The position numbers and the translations under genes were made by a program. DNA of 9,819 nucleotides from DATLZM01 sp035559315 (GTDB taxonomy: Bacteria > Actinomycetota > UBA4738 > HRBIN12): assembly GCA_035559315.1 (NCBI GenBank), contig DATMBJ010000235.1, positions 1-9,819 of the forward strand, in the 5' to 3' direction. Positions 1-5,359 of the stretch are shown here, piece after piece (the first letter of the stretch is position 1; every line of letters starts with the position of its first letter). The notes below the pieces were generated by a model. The model was not told where the DNA came from. It ran no database searches and was given only the letters and a program-made list of their open reading frames with translations.

Positions 1-139
1 GATGGTGATGCCCGGGGACAACGTCGAGATGCAGGTGGAGCTGGAGAAGCCGATCGCGATGGAGGAGGGCCTCCGGTTCGCGATCCGGGAGGGCGGCCGC
101 ACCGTGGGCGCCGGCCGCGTCACCAAGATCATCAAGTAG
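1..139 (+). CDS. tuf: Elongation factor Tu, C-terminal end (partial)
   Basis: The window opens inside the last 46 codons of EF-Tu, the GTPase that carries aminoacyl-tRNA to the ribosome. Reading from base 2, the peptide starts MVMPGDNVEM and ends EGGRTVGAGRVTKIIK, which is the near-invariant end of beta-barrel domain 3. The GTPase domain lies upstream, outside the window, so only the C-terminus is visible. It ends in TAG 16 bases before rpmG on the same strand. The tuf-rpmG adjacency is known from Thermus-like genomes and suggests an ancestral gene order. Family identity is certain. Whether this is the only tuf copy cannot be seen. Confidence 0.97.
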   Translation, partial: MVMPGDNVEMQVELEKPIAMEEGLRFAIREGGRTVGAGRVTKIIK

Positions 140-155
140 GGGGGCGGGCGAAGCC

Positions 156-320
156 ATGCCGAAGACCGACAACCGTCCGAAGATCACGCTCGCCTGCACG
201 GACTGCCGCCGGCGCAACTACCACACCGTGAAGAACCGGCTGAACGACCGGGACCGGCTGGAGCTCAAGAAGTACTGCCGGTGGTGCCGCCGGCACACGG
301 TGCACCGGGAGACCCGCTAG
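156..320 (+). CDS. rpmG: 50S ribosomal protein L33 (zinc-binding type)
   Basis: A 54-residue basic protein of the large ribosomal subunit. It begins MPKTDNRPKITLAC and carries two CxxC pairs (C14-T-D-C17 and C40-R-W-C43), the zinc-ribbon cysteines of the C+ form of L33. The central TDCRRRNYHT and the KYC segment are typical of the family, and the length is normal. The ATG at 156 follows a G-rich stretch after the tuf stop rather than a clear Shine-Dalgarno site. Its TAG stop at 318-320 lies in a CTAG palindrome that also supplies the stop of the opposing regulator gene. In actinobacteria rpmG commonly precedes hadA-hadB and secE-nusG, as here once the inserted regulator is set aside. Confidence 0.97.
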   Translation: MPKTDNRPKITLACTDCRRRNYHTVKNRLNDRDRLELKKYCRWCRRHTVHRETR

Positions 321-1030
321 GGTTCGGGGGGCCCCGTCCCCCTCTCCCGCCCGGAGGGCGCGAGCGGCGCCACCCTGCCGTAGCGGATCGCCACCAGCAC
401 GGCCTCGAGCTTCGAGTGGACCCCGAGCTTGGTGAGGATGTTCTGCACGTGGGTCCGGACCGTGTGGCGGCTCATCCCCAGGGCGCGGGCGATGTCGTCG
501 TTCCGTCGTCCGAGGGCCGCCTCGCGGAGGATCTCGAGCTCCCGCGGCGTGAGGCGCTCCACGCGCTCGCCGAGCTGGTCGGGGCCGGCGCTCCGGCGGC
601 GGGGCCCCTGCGCGGAGCGCTCGGCCACGACCTCGCCGCGGACCGGTTCCCCGCGGGCCGCCCGCCGGACGGCGTCGGCCAGGTCTCCCACTCCGTCGGT
701 CTTGCGCACGCATCCGCTCGCCCCGGCGCGGAGGGCCCGGGCCAGGGTGAGGGGGTCGTCGTCCTCCGCGAACAGGATCACGCCCGCCCCCTCGACCCGG
801 GCTCGGATCCTGCGGGTGGCCTCGAGGGCGGAGGCCGGGCGCTCGAGGTCGATGAGGACGACGTCGGGCCGCCGGCGCGCGGCCGCCCGGACCGCGGCGT
901 CCCCGTCCGCGACCACCTCCACGACCTCGAGGTCGGGGGCGTCGGAGAGGGCGAGCTGGAGCGCCTCGCCGGAGCTCCGATGCGGGTCCACGACGAGCAC
1001 GCGGATCGGTTCGGTGGGGGCGCGGGCCAT
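317..1030 (-). CDS. NarL/LuxR-family response regulator with degenerate receiver
   Basis: A 237-residue regulator with an N-terminal receiver (about residues 9-127) and a C-terminal LuxR/GerE helix-turn-helix (about 160-220: LTPRELEILREAALG, then the recognition segment GMSRHTVRTHVQNILTKLGV). The HTH is fully typical, so DNA binding is expected. The receiver keeps the phospho-acceptor Asp61 (VVLIDLERP) and Lys110. The second acidic-pocket residue is Pro16 (VVDPH instead of VVDDH), and the conserved Thr/Ser is Ala88 (ILFAEDD). Phosphorylation may be weak or absent, so this could be an atypical regulator. The ATG at 1030 is chosen because coding quality stops there and a TATCCT box lies just upstream, suggesting a leaderless message. 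No kinase gene is adjacent. It is divergent from hadA and tail-to-tail with rpmG. Target genes are unknown; hadAB is one possibility. Confidence 0.93.
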   Translation of the reverse strand: MARAPTEPIRVLVVDPHRSSGEALQLALSDAPDLEVVEVVADGDAAVRAAARRRPDVVLIDLERPASALEATRRIRARVEGAGVILFAEDDDPLTLARALRAGASGCVRKTDGVGDLADAVRRAARGEPVRGEVVAERSAQGPRRRSAGPDQLGERVERLTPRELEILREAALGRRNDDIARALGMSRHTVRTHVQNILTKLGVHSKLEAVLVAIRYGRVAPLAPSGRERGTGPPEP

Positions 1031-1038
1031 GCGGCCGA

Positions 1039-1044
1039 AGGATA
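1039..1044 (-). promoter_or_regulatory. -10-like box for the degenerate response regulator
   Basis: On the minus strand TATCCT ends 8 bases before the ATG at 1030. This places a predicted transcription start at or within a few bases of the start codon. No Shine-Dalgarno site fits in between, so a leaderless message is likely. No good -35 box was found at 17-18 bases spacing. This is inference from position and motif only. Confidence 0.5.
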
Positions 1045-1084
1045 GGACGGGGGGTGGACCGATGCACGCACCCTCCTCGTGAAC

Positions 1085-1221
1085 CCCGGTGACGCGGAGG
1101 TCCTGGGATGCGTCGGGGAGGGGGTTGACGCGCGGGCTGCGCGGGGATGGGCGGAGGGGTCCACGCGTTGACGCGGTGAGCTGCCGCGGCGGTGGACGCC
1201 CGCGGCCGCGCGTCGACGCGC
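1085..1221. repeat. Repeated TGACGCG motifs with palindromic copies in the regulator-hadA divergent region
   Basis: The 240-base gap between two divergent genes contains TGACGCG at 1090-1096, 1126-1132 and 1169-1175, and CGACGCG at 1214-1220. The last two sit in a longer element: CGCGTTGACGCG (1164-1175) and CGCGTCGACGCG (1209-1220). These match at 11 of 12 positions, and the second is a perfect palindrome extending to 14 bases (1208-1221). The pair is 45 bases apart. A dyad like this could be an operator for a dimeric regulator such as the adjacent LuxR-type protein. GC-rich sequence makes CG-only palindromes common, so the role is inferred. The rest of the gap (1045-1084 and 1222-1245) shows nothing else I can name. 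Confidence 0.4.
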
Positions 1222-1245
1222 CGGCGTGCCGCCTCCCGCTCGTGC

Positions 1246-1251
1246 TAGGGT
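1246..1251 (+). promoter_or_regulatory. -10-like box upstream of hadA
   Basis: TAGGGT lies 19 bases before the hadA ATG at 1271 and 11 bases before an upstream ATG at 1263. A start 6-8 bases downstream of the box would leave almost no leader before either ATG. No convincing -35 hexamer was seen. The same layout occurs before the regulator, sigma-factor and kinase genes in this window. Confidence 0.4.
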
Positions 1252-1270
1252 GCCGCGCCGAGATGGCCCG

Positions 1271-1657
1271 ATGAACGAGGGGCTCGGGGGGAAGCGCTAC
1301 CCGGAGGTCCGGGTCGAGGTGGACCCGGCGCGGGTCCGCGCGTTCGCGCACGCCGTCGGCGAGCGGGAGGGGTTCGTCCCCCCCACCTTCGCCACCGTGC
1401 CCGAGCTGGCGGGCCTCGCGCAGGTGATCGCCGACCCGGAACTGGCCCTGGACTTCTCCCGCGTGGTGCACGTCGAGCAGTCCTACGAGTGGCGGCGCCC
1501 GCTCCGGGTCGGGGACGTCCTCCGGTGCCGGCCCCGGATCGAGGCCGTCAGGACACGGGGCGACACCGGGTTCCTCACCATCGTCTCCGAGATCGTGAAC
1601 GCGGAAGGTGAGGTGGTCGTGGTGGGACGGTGCACGTTGGCGGAGCGAGGGCGGTGA
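1271..1657 (+). CDS. hadA: MaoC-like dehydratase, HadA-type subunit
   Basis: A 128-residue single hot-dog-fold protein resembling HadA, the substrate-binding subunit of the (3R)-hydroxyacyl-ACP dehydratase of type II fatty-acid synthesis. Family features are the N-terminal RVRAFAHAVGERE helix, the FVPPTFATVPEL segment (HadA has a comparable proline-rich turn), and the HVEQSYEWRRPLRVGDVLRC strand. The catalytic GDxNPxH signature is absent, as expected for a non-catalytic HadA partner; that signature is in the next gene. The ATG at 1271 is chosen because it gives the usual family length. In-frame GTG codons at 1226 and 1250 would add residues with no family support, and 1226 lies before the putative -10 box. 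A 4-base GTGA overlap couples it to hadB. Confidence is high in fold and pairing, lower in exact substrate: no hadC is seen, so a mycolic-acid role is not implied. Confidence 0.85.
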   Translation: MNEGLGGKRYPEVRVEVDPARVRAFAHAVGEREGFVPPTFATVPELAGLAQVIADPELALDFSRVVHVEQSYEWRRPLRVGDVLRCRPRIEAVRTRGDTGFLTIVSEIVNAEGEVVVVGRCTLAERGR

Positions 1658-2076
1658 GCGTGCGGTTCGAGGACCTCTCCGTCGGGGACGAGCTCCCGCC
1701 ACTGGCCCGGACCCTCACCCGCGACGATCTGGTCCGCTACGCGGAGGCCTCCGGCGACCGGAACCCGCTGCACCTCGACGACGCGGCCGCCCGGGCCGCT
1801 GGCTTCCCCGGCGTGATCGCGCACGGGATGCTGACCATGGGACACCTCGCCACCTGCCTCACCCGCTGGCTCGGGGGCCCCGAGGCGCTCGAGCGGCTCA
1901 CGGCCCCGTTCCGGGCCCCGGTCTTCCCCGGCGAGACCCTCGTCGCCGGCGGCAGGGTCCGAGCCCTCGATGCCTCAACCCGCCGGGTGGAGCTCGAGGT
2001 CTGGGTGACGGTGGAGCGGGAGGGCCGCGTCGAGCAGGCCATCCGTCGCGGGGCGGCCGTGGTGCGGCTCCCGTGA
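1654..2076 (+). CDS. hadB: MaoC-like dehydratase, HadB-type catalytic subunit
   Basis: A 140-residue hot-dog-fold dehydratase, predicted to remove water from (3R)-hydroxyacyl-ACP (or -CoA) in the cytoplasm as the catalytic half of a heterodimer with HadA. It carries the R-hydratase signature in the order ASGDRNPLHLDD, then AGFPGVIAHGMLTMG. Asp35 and His40 match the catalytic pair of the family. The GTG start at 1654 overlaps the hadA stop as GTGA, giving MSVRFEDLSVGDELPP, which is the normal N-terminus. An upstream in-frame GTG at 1630 would add eight residues inside hadA and is unlikely. The coupling supports equal synthesis of both subunits. Position between rpmG and trpT-secE is as in Mycobacterium and relatives, though a third subunit gene (hadC) is missing here. 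Confidence 0.88.
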   Translation: MSVRFEDLSVGDELPPLARTLTRDDLVRYAEASGDRNPLHLDDAAARAAGFPGVIAHGMLTMGHLATCLTRWLGGPEALERLTAPFRAPVFPGETLVAGGRVRALDASTRRVELEVWVTVEREGRVEQAIRRGAAVVRLP

Positions 2077-2122
2077 CGCGGCGCTCGGCCGGTCGGCGGG
2101 TGCGTGCGGACCGCGTGGCCCG

Positions 2123-2128
2123 TAACCT
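2123..2128 (+). promoter_or_regulatory. -10-like box upstream of the ECF sigma gene
   Basis: TAACCT lies 14 bases before the GTG start at 2143 in the 66-base gap after hadB. A start near 2135 would leave a leader of under 10 bases, although a short G-run (2136-2140) could serve as a weak ribosome site. No housekeeping -35 and no ECF-type GGAAC box was seen nearby, so autoregulation by the sigma factor is not supported. The rest of the gap shows nothing recognisable. Confidence 0.35.
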
Positions 2129-2142
2129 GGGCAACGGGGGCG

Positions 2143-2703
2143 GTGTCTAATCCGGTGGTCGACGGACCGGTCACGAAGGAGCTGCTCGCAGGGTGCCGGC
2201 GGGGGGACCCGCGGGCGCTCGAGGAGCTCGTCCGGCGAACCCACCGCCGCGTGTACGGTCTGGCGTACCGCCTGGTCCGCGATCCGCACGAGGCCGAGGA
2301 CGTGGCGCAGGAGGCGTACCTCCGGATGTTCCAGGGCCTGGGCGGGTTCCGGGAGGAGGCGAGGTTCGAGACGTGGATGCACCGGATCGTGACGAACACG
2401 GCGTTCAACCAGCTCCGGCGCCGAGGGCGCTTCGGCGAGCTGGTCGAAGACGGGGCCCTCGACGTGGCCTCGGCCGTCCGCTCCGAGCCCTCCCTCGCCG
2501 ATCGGGACGAGCTGGAACGGGCCATGGAGCGACTGCCGGCCGGCCAGCGGATCGTGCTCGTGCTGAAGGACGTGTACGGCCTGTCGTGCCGGGAGATCGG
2601 GCACGAGCTCGGGATCGAGGAGGGCGCGGTGAAGGTCCGGCTGCACCGGGCCCGCAAGCGCCTTCGCGAGGTGCTCACGGAGGGGGATGGCGATGAGGTG
2701 TGA
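2143..2703 (+). CDS. RNA polymerase sigma factor, ECF (sigma-70 family)
   Basis: A 186-residue ECF sigma factor that would direct RNA polymerase to a stress or envelope regulon. Region 2 spans about residues 25-95: ALEELVRRTHRRVYGLAYRLV, then the core-binding DPHEAEDVAQEAYLRMF and the -10-reading RFETWMHRIVTNTAFNQLRRR. A linker of about 30 residues leads to region 4 (about 122-178), with LPAGQRIVLVLKDVYGLSCREIGHELGI and the recognition helix EGAVKVRLHRARKRLRE. There is no region 1.1 or 3, as expected for ECF. The GTG at 2143 is preferred over an upstream GTG at 2104, since the upstream residues (RTAWPVTWATG) look non-coding and the -10-like box would fall inside them. It overlaps the anti-sigma gene by 11 bases, so the two are translationally coupled. 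The regulon is unknown. Confidence 0.94.
   Translation: MSNPVVDGPVTKELLAGCRRGDPRALEELVRRTHRRVYGLAYRLVRDPHEAEDVAQEAYLRMFQGLGGFREEARFETWMHRIVTNTAFNQLRRRGRFGELVEDGALDVASAVRSEPSLADRDELERAMERLPAGQRIVLVLKDVYGLSCREIGHELGIEEGAVKVRLHRARKRLREVLTEGDGDEV
2679..2686 (+). promoter_or_regulatory. Ribosome binding site deciding the anti-sigma start
   Basis: The G-rich Shine-Dalgarno-like run GGAGGGGG ends directly before the ATG at 2687 and 6 bases before the in-frame ATG at 2693. Normal spacing favours 2693. Confidence 0.55.
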
Positions 2704-3043
2704 GGAGGTGCGCGAGCTGCTCCCGGCCTACCTCGACGGCGAGGCCGCGAGGCAGGCCGAGATCGATGCACACCTGGCCTGGTGCGCGGACTGCCGGCGC
2801 GAGCTCGCCGGGTACCGGTCGATGGTGCGGTCGCTGGCGGCGCTCCGGGAGCGGGGGGCCCTCCCCGCGCCCCAGCTCGTGGAACGGCTGGTCGCCCTGA
2901 TCCCGGCCCCCTCGCTGCTCGACCGGGTACGGTTCAACGTGTACGACCATCCGGGGTGGTACGCGGCCGCCTCCCTCGCCGCTGCAGCCGTCGCCGCGTT
3001 CCTGCTGCGGAGGCGCGCACGGGAGCGCGCCGCGCTCGCGTAG
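2693..3043 (+). CDS. Zinc-binding anti-sigma factor with C-terminal membrane segment
   Basis: A 116-residue partner of the preceding sigma factor, predicted to hold it inactive at the membrane. The N-terminus carries the zinc anti-sigma (zf-HC2) motif: Cys3, then H27-LAW-C31-AD-C34, fitting HxxxCxxC. The first 50 residues form the sigma-binding fold (CEEVRELLPAYLDGE...). One membrane helix is seen near the C-terminus (about residues 89-105, WYAAASLAAAAVAAFLL), followed by the positive stop RRRARER. This implies the sensor domain is cytoplasmic and almost nothing lies outside. With no external domain, release is more likely through zinc or redox change at the cysteines, or an unseen membrane partner, than regulated cleavage of an outer sensor. 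Its start overlaps the sigma gene by 11 bases. It converges on the helical-protein gene with a gap of 21 bases. Confidence 0.9.
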   Translation: MRCEEVRELLPAYLDGEAARQAEIDAHLAWCADCRRELAGYRSMVRSLAALRERGALPAPQLVERLVALIPAPSLLDRVRFNVYDHPGWYAAASLAAAAVAAFLLRRRARERAALA

Positions 3044-3065
3044 GTCGCCGGGCGCTCGCGCCGGC
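3023..3065. terminator. Possible bidirectional hairpins between convergent genes
   Basis: Two short inverted repeats lie where the anti-sigma gene and the opposing long gene meet. GAGCGC-GCC-GCGCTC occupies 3023-3037 inside the last anti-sigma codons. GCCGG and CCGGC flank a 9-base loop at 3047-3065. Neither has a T-tract, so intrinsic termination is weakly supported. The location, in or next to a 21-base convergent gap, is the main argument. Confidence 0.25.
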
Positions 3066-5104
3066 TACTCGACCCGGACCCGTTCGGGGTCGGGTCGGGA
3101 CAGGCTCGCGATCGCGTGCATCGCGTCGCCCATCCGCTCGATGACCTCCTGGAGCTCCCGCGCAGGCCGGCCCGTCTCCTGCACCCGCGACGCCACGCGC
3201 TCGATCCGCTCGGAGAGGACCTCCGTGGACCTCGCCACCGACTCCGCCATCGCCTGGGTCTCGCGGTGGAGCTGCTCGGCCATCGCGGCGAACCGGCGAT
3301 CCACGCGCTCCAAGATCTCGGCGGCGAGGCTGGCCTGGAGCTCCTTCACCGCCCGGAGCGCCTGCTTCGCCGGCTCCTGCTCGGCGGCCTGCTGGAGCCG
3401 TTCGGCCAGGATCCGGTTGTCCGAGCGGATCATCCTGGCCAACGCGGCCACCCGCTCGTCGACGTGACGGGCGAGGCTCGCCCGGGCGTCGCCCTGTAGC
3501 CGGTCCAGGCGGGAGCCGAGGAGGTCCATCCGCTCGCGGAGCCGCTCCACGGACTCGATCGAGGACTCGAGCCGGCGGGTGGTCTCGCCGACGTGGGTCG
3601 CGACCGACGCCTCGGCGGCCTCGGCCGCGCGCTGGCCGACCTCGCGGCCGACCCGCTCGAGCTCGGTCTCGAGGGTGTCGGCGAGCCGGACCATGTTCCG
3701 GTCGATCGCCGAGACGACCTCTCCGAAGCGGCCCGAGACGGCGTGCTCGGCGAGCTCGGACACCCGGCGCACGGTCTCCTCCGCCGTGAGGCGCGTGAGG
3801 TCGCCGAGGACCTCCGTCACCTGCCCCAGCCGGTCGTCCAGGATCCGGGCCGTCCGCTCGTCCAGGCCCGACGCAACCTCGACCAGCTTGTCCCGGAGCC
3901 GCTCGGAGTCCGACCGGACGAGCTGCGCGAGGCCCATCACGCGGGCCTCGAAGGCCCGGTGGAGCTCCTGCGCGGTCCGGATCGTCGCCTCCCGGGTGGC
4001 CTCCGTGATCGCCTGGGTCTGCCCCGCGAGCGCGCGCTCGAGCCGTTCCCCCTGGGCCTCCAGGCTCCGGTCGATCCGCTCACCGTGCTCCTCGAGGGTC
4101 CGGTCCAGGCGGTCCCCCACCGCCTCCGTCGTGCGGATCACCCATCCCTCGTGGGACTTGAAGGCGTCGGCGAGCGCCCGGCTCTCCTCCGCGATCGTCC
4201 GCTCCAGGCGCTCGACCTGCTCGCGCACGCTCCGTCCGAAGGCCTCTGCGATCTCGTCGTCCCGGATCCGGACCGAGGCGATGTGCGCCTCGACCTCACT
4301 GCGCACCCGCTCGAGCTCTCCCTCGATCCCCTGCCGGACCGCCCCGAGCTCTCCCTCGATCCGCTCCCGGACCGCCTCGAGCTGGCCCTCCAGGGCGTCC
4401 CGCGCCGCCCCCAGCTCCCCCTCGGTCCGTTGGGCGAGCCGTCCCATGGCGTCCACCCCGGAGGCCACGTAGCCCTGGACCGCTTCGGCGATCCGGCTCG
4501 TCTCCTTGGCCACGAGCTCCCCGTGCTCGCGGACCTTCGCCCGCACCGACTCCACGAGGGCCAGGTCGCGCTCGGCGAGGTGCTTGAAGGCCTGCGCGAT
4601 GTGCTCCTCGATGCGGGCGAGCTCCTCGCGGACCTCCTCGACCCCGCGGAGCGCCGGCGAGTTCGCGGCCTCGGCCAGGGCCTGTGCCCCCCGGCCGAGG
4701 ACCTCCTTGAGGGCGCGGGTCGACTCCGCGAGCTCGGCGATGGTGTCCTCCAGCCGCGCGGTGCGCACCGCGAGCGCCTGGAAGCGCTCGTCGCTGTGCG
4801 CGATCAGGCTCCGGATCGTCTGGTCCCGGCTGATCAGCGACAGGATCTGGGACTGGGCGTCCCGGACGTCGCCGGAGGACGCCCGCCACATCTCCGCTGC
4901 GATCTCGTGCATCAGCGAGACCGCGGTCTGCTGGATGGCCCGCAGCCCCTCCTCGAGCCGCTCCTCGATCCCTCGCTGGTAGCTCGCGATGAGGTCCTGG
5001 ACCCCCGGGGGGACGGGCTGGGCCTCGGGAGGCGTGCGACGCGGGAAGAGGCCGCGCCTCGGCTCCGGCCCCTGGGGCGGGTATGCCGAACCAGATCCCT
5101 GCAT
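3065..5104 (-). CDS. Long amphipathic-helix / coiled-coil protein with 11-residue repeats, function unknown
   Basis: I do not recognise this 679-residue protein. After a Pro/Arg-rich, probably disordered N-terminus (residues 1-35), nearly all of it is predicted charged, Ala/Glu/Arg/Leu-rich helix. It has no signal peptide, membrane segment, Walker motif or catalytic signature. Two blocks show 11-residue (hendecad) repeats: 228-271, four units such as EGELGAARDAL, EGQLEAVRERI, EGELGAVRQGI and EGELERVRSEV, with a fifth faded unit; and 330-362, three units such as GERIDRSLEAQ. Such repeats form right-handed coiled coils or lipid-binding helices, as in apolipoproteins. A structural, cytoskeletal or membrane-surface role is possible but unproven. 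The ATG at 5104 is preferred: GGAG sits 7 bases upstream and a TACACT box about 45 bases upstream. The upstream extension to 5221 has no coding character. Only two Cys or fewer are expected: none is seen from residue 1 on. It is divergent from trpT-secE. Confidence 0.85.
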   Translation of the reverse strand: MQGSGSAYPPQGPEPRRGLFPRRTPPEAQPVPPGVQDLIASYQRGIEERLEEGLRAIQQTAVSLMHEIAAEMWRASSGDVRDAQSQILSLISRDQTIRSLIAHSDERFQALAVRTARLEDTIAELAESTRALKEVLGRGAQALAEAANSPALRGVEEVREELARIEEHIAQAFKHLAERDLALVESVRAKVREHGELVAKETSRIAEAVQGYVASGVDAMGRLAQRTEGELGAARDALEGQLEAVRERIEGELGAVRQGIEGELERVRSEVEAHIASVRIRDDEIAEAFGRSVREQVERLERTIAEESRALADAFKSHEGWVIRTTEAVGDRLDRTLEEHGERIDRSLEAQGERLERALAGQTQAITEATREATIRTAQELHRAFEARVMGLAQLVRSDSERLRDKLVEVASGLDERTARILDDRLGQVTEVLGDLTRLTAEETVRRVSELAEHAVSGRFGEVVSAIDRNMVRLADTLETELERVGREVGQRAAEAAEASVATHVGETTRRLESSIESVERLRERMDLLGSRLDRLQGDARASLARHVDERVAALARMIRSDNRILAERLQQAAEQEPAKQALRAVKELQASLAAEILERVDRRFAAMAEQLHRETQAMAESVARSTEVLSERIERVASRVQETGRPARELQEVIERMGDAMHAIASLSRPDPERVRVE
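4019..4117 (-). repeat. 33-base tandem repeat encoding 11-residue units (block B)
   Basis: Three units encode G-D/E-R-L/I-D/E-R-x-L-x-x-H/Q, residues 330-362 of the same protein. The unit sequence differs from block A but the length is the same, so a hendecad helical phase probably runs through this part of the protein. Confidence 0.65.
4292..4423 (-). repeat. 33-base tandem repeat encoding 11-residue units (block A)
   Basis: Four consecutive units encode E-G-x-L-x-x-V/A-R-x-x-hydrophobic, residues 228-271 of the helical protein. They are also similar at the DNA level (recurring CTCGATCC and GAGCTCTCC blocks on the plus strand), pointing to duplication of a 33-base unit rather than chance helix periodicity. 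Confidence 0.75.
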
Positions 5105-5147
5105 GGGGACGCTCCATCCCGGGGCCGGCGCGGCGCGTCTGCCGCAG

Positions 5148-5153
5148 AGTGTA
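5148..5153 (-). promoter_or_regulatory. -10-like box for the helical-protein gene
   Basis: TACACT on the minus strand lies 43 bases before the ATG at 5104, giving a leader of about 35 bases that holds the GGAG ribosome site. No good -35 is seen at standard spacing. It is 45 bases from the divergent tRNA-Trp promoter elements. Confidence 0.35.
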
Positions 5154-5198
5154 GGGCAGCCAGGGGCCGGTATCACGTAGGGAGGGCCCCGAGGGCCT

Positions 5199-5228
5199 TT
5201 GCCGCGGGCTCCCGGGTGCACCTATACT
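5199..5228 (+). promoter_or_regulatory. Promoter of the trpT-secE-nusG transcription unit
   Basis: TTGCCG (5199-5204) and TATACT (5223-5228) are separated by 18 bases, a good housekeeping-sigma promoter and the best one in the window. The predicted start near 5235 lies about 40 bases before the tRNA. It should drive tRNA-Trp and, by the close spacing, secE and nusG. Confidence 0.7.
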
Positions 5229-5274
5229 TGCCTCGCGATGCCCCCCGCCACCTGGAACGCCGGCCGGGTCTCGA

Positions 5275-5348
5275 AGGGGCGTAGCTCAACCTGGTAGAGC
5301 ACCGGTCTCCAAAACCGGCGGTTGGGGGTTCGAGTCCCTCCGCCCCTG
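5275..5348 (+). tRNA. trpT: tRNA-Trp (anticodon CCA)
   Basis: A complete cloverleaf can be drawn. The acceptor stem is AGGGGCG (5275-5281) with CGCCCCT (5341-5347) and discriminator G5348. The D stem is GCTC/GAGC. The anticodon stem CCGGT/ACCGG encloses loop CTCCAAA with anticodon CCA at 5309-5311. The variable loop has five bases, and the T stem GGGGG/CCCTC (one G-U pair) encloses TTCGAGT. The 3' CCA is not encoded (the DNA reads GCAAGG). It sits 11 bases before secE, the same position as trpT in Mycobacterium, and is probably cut from a joint transcript. Confidence 0.97.
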
Positions 5349-5359
5349 CAAGGAGCACC

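Noticed and set aside
281..1045. 254-residue plus-strand open frame opposite the response regulator
   Set aside because: The minus strand encodes unmistakable receiver and LuxR domains. This frame is low-complexity shadow sequence and overlaps rpmG.
1201..1210. CGCGGCCGCG palindrome as an operator
   Set aside because: A CG-only palindrome of this length is common in sequence this GC-rich and is not repeated nearby.
1031..1702. N-terminal extension of the response regulator to 461 residues
   Set aside because: The extra residues run antisense through hadA and the intergenic repeats and show no domain. The receiver begins a few residues after the ATG at 1030.
5105..5221. 39-residue N-terminal extension of the helical protein
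   Set aside because: The extension is Pro/Gly/Arg-rich without helical character and would cover the promoter region. A ribosome site supports 5104.
3593..5284. 563-residue plus-strand open frame opposite the helical protein
   Set aside because: It is Leu/Asp/Arg/Pro-rich with no family features and mirrors the minus-strand gene; long antisense frames are expected at this GC content. It also runs into tRNA-Trp.
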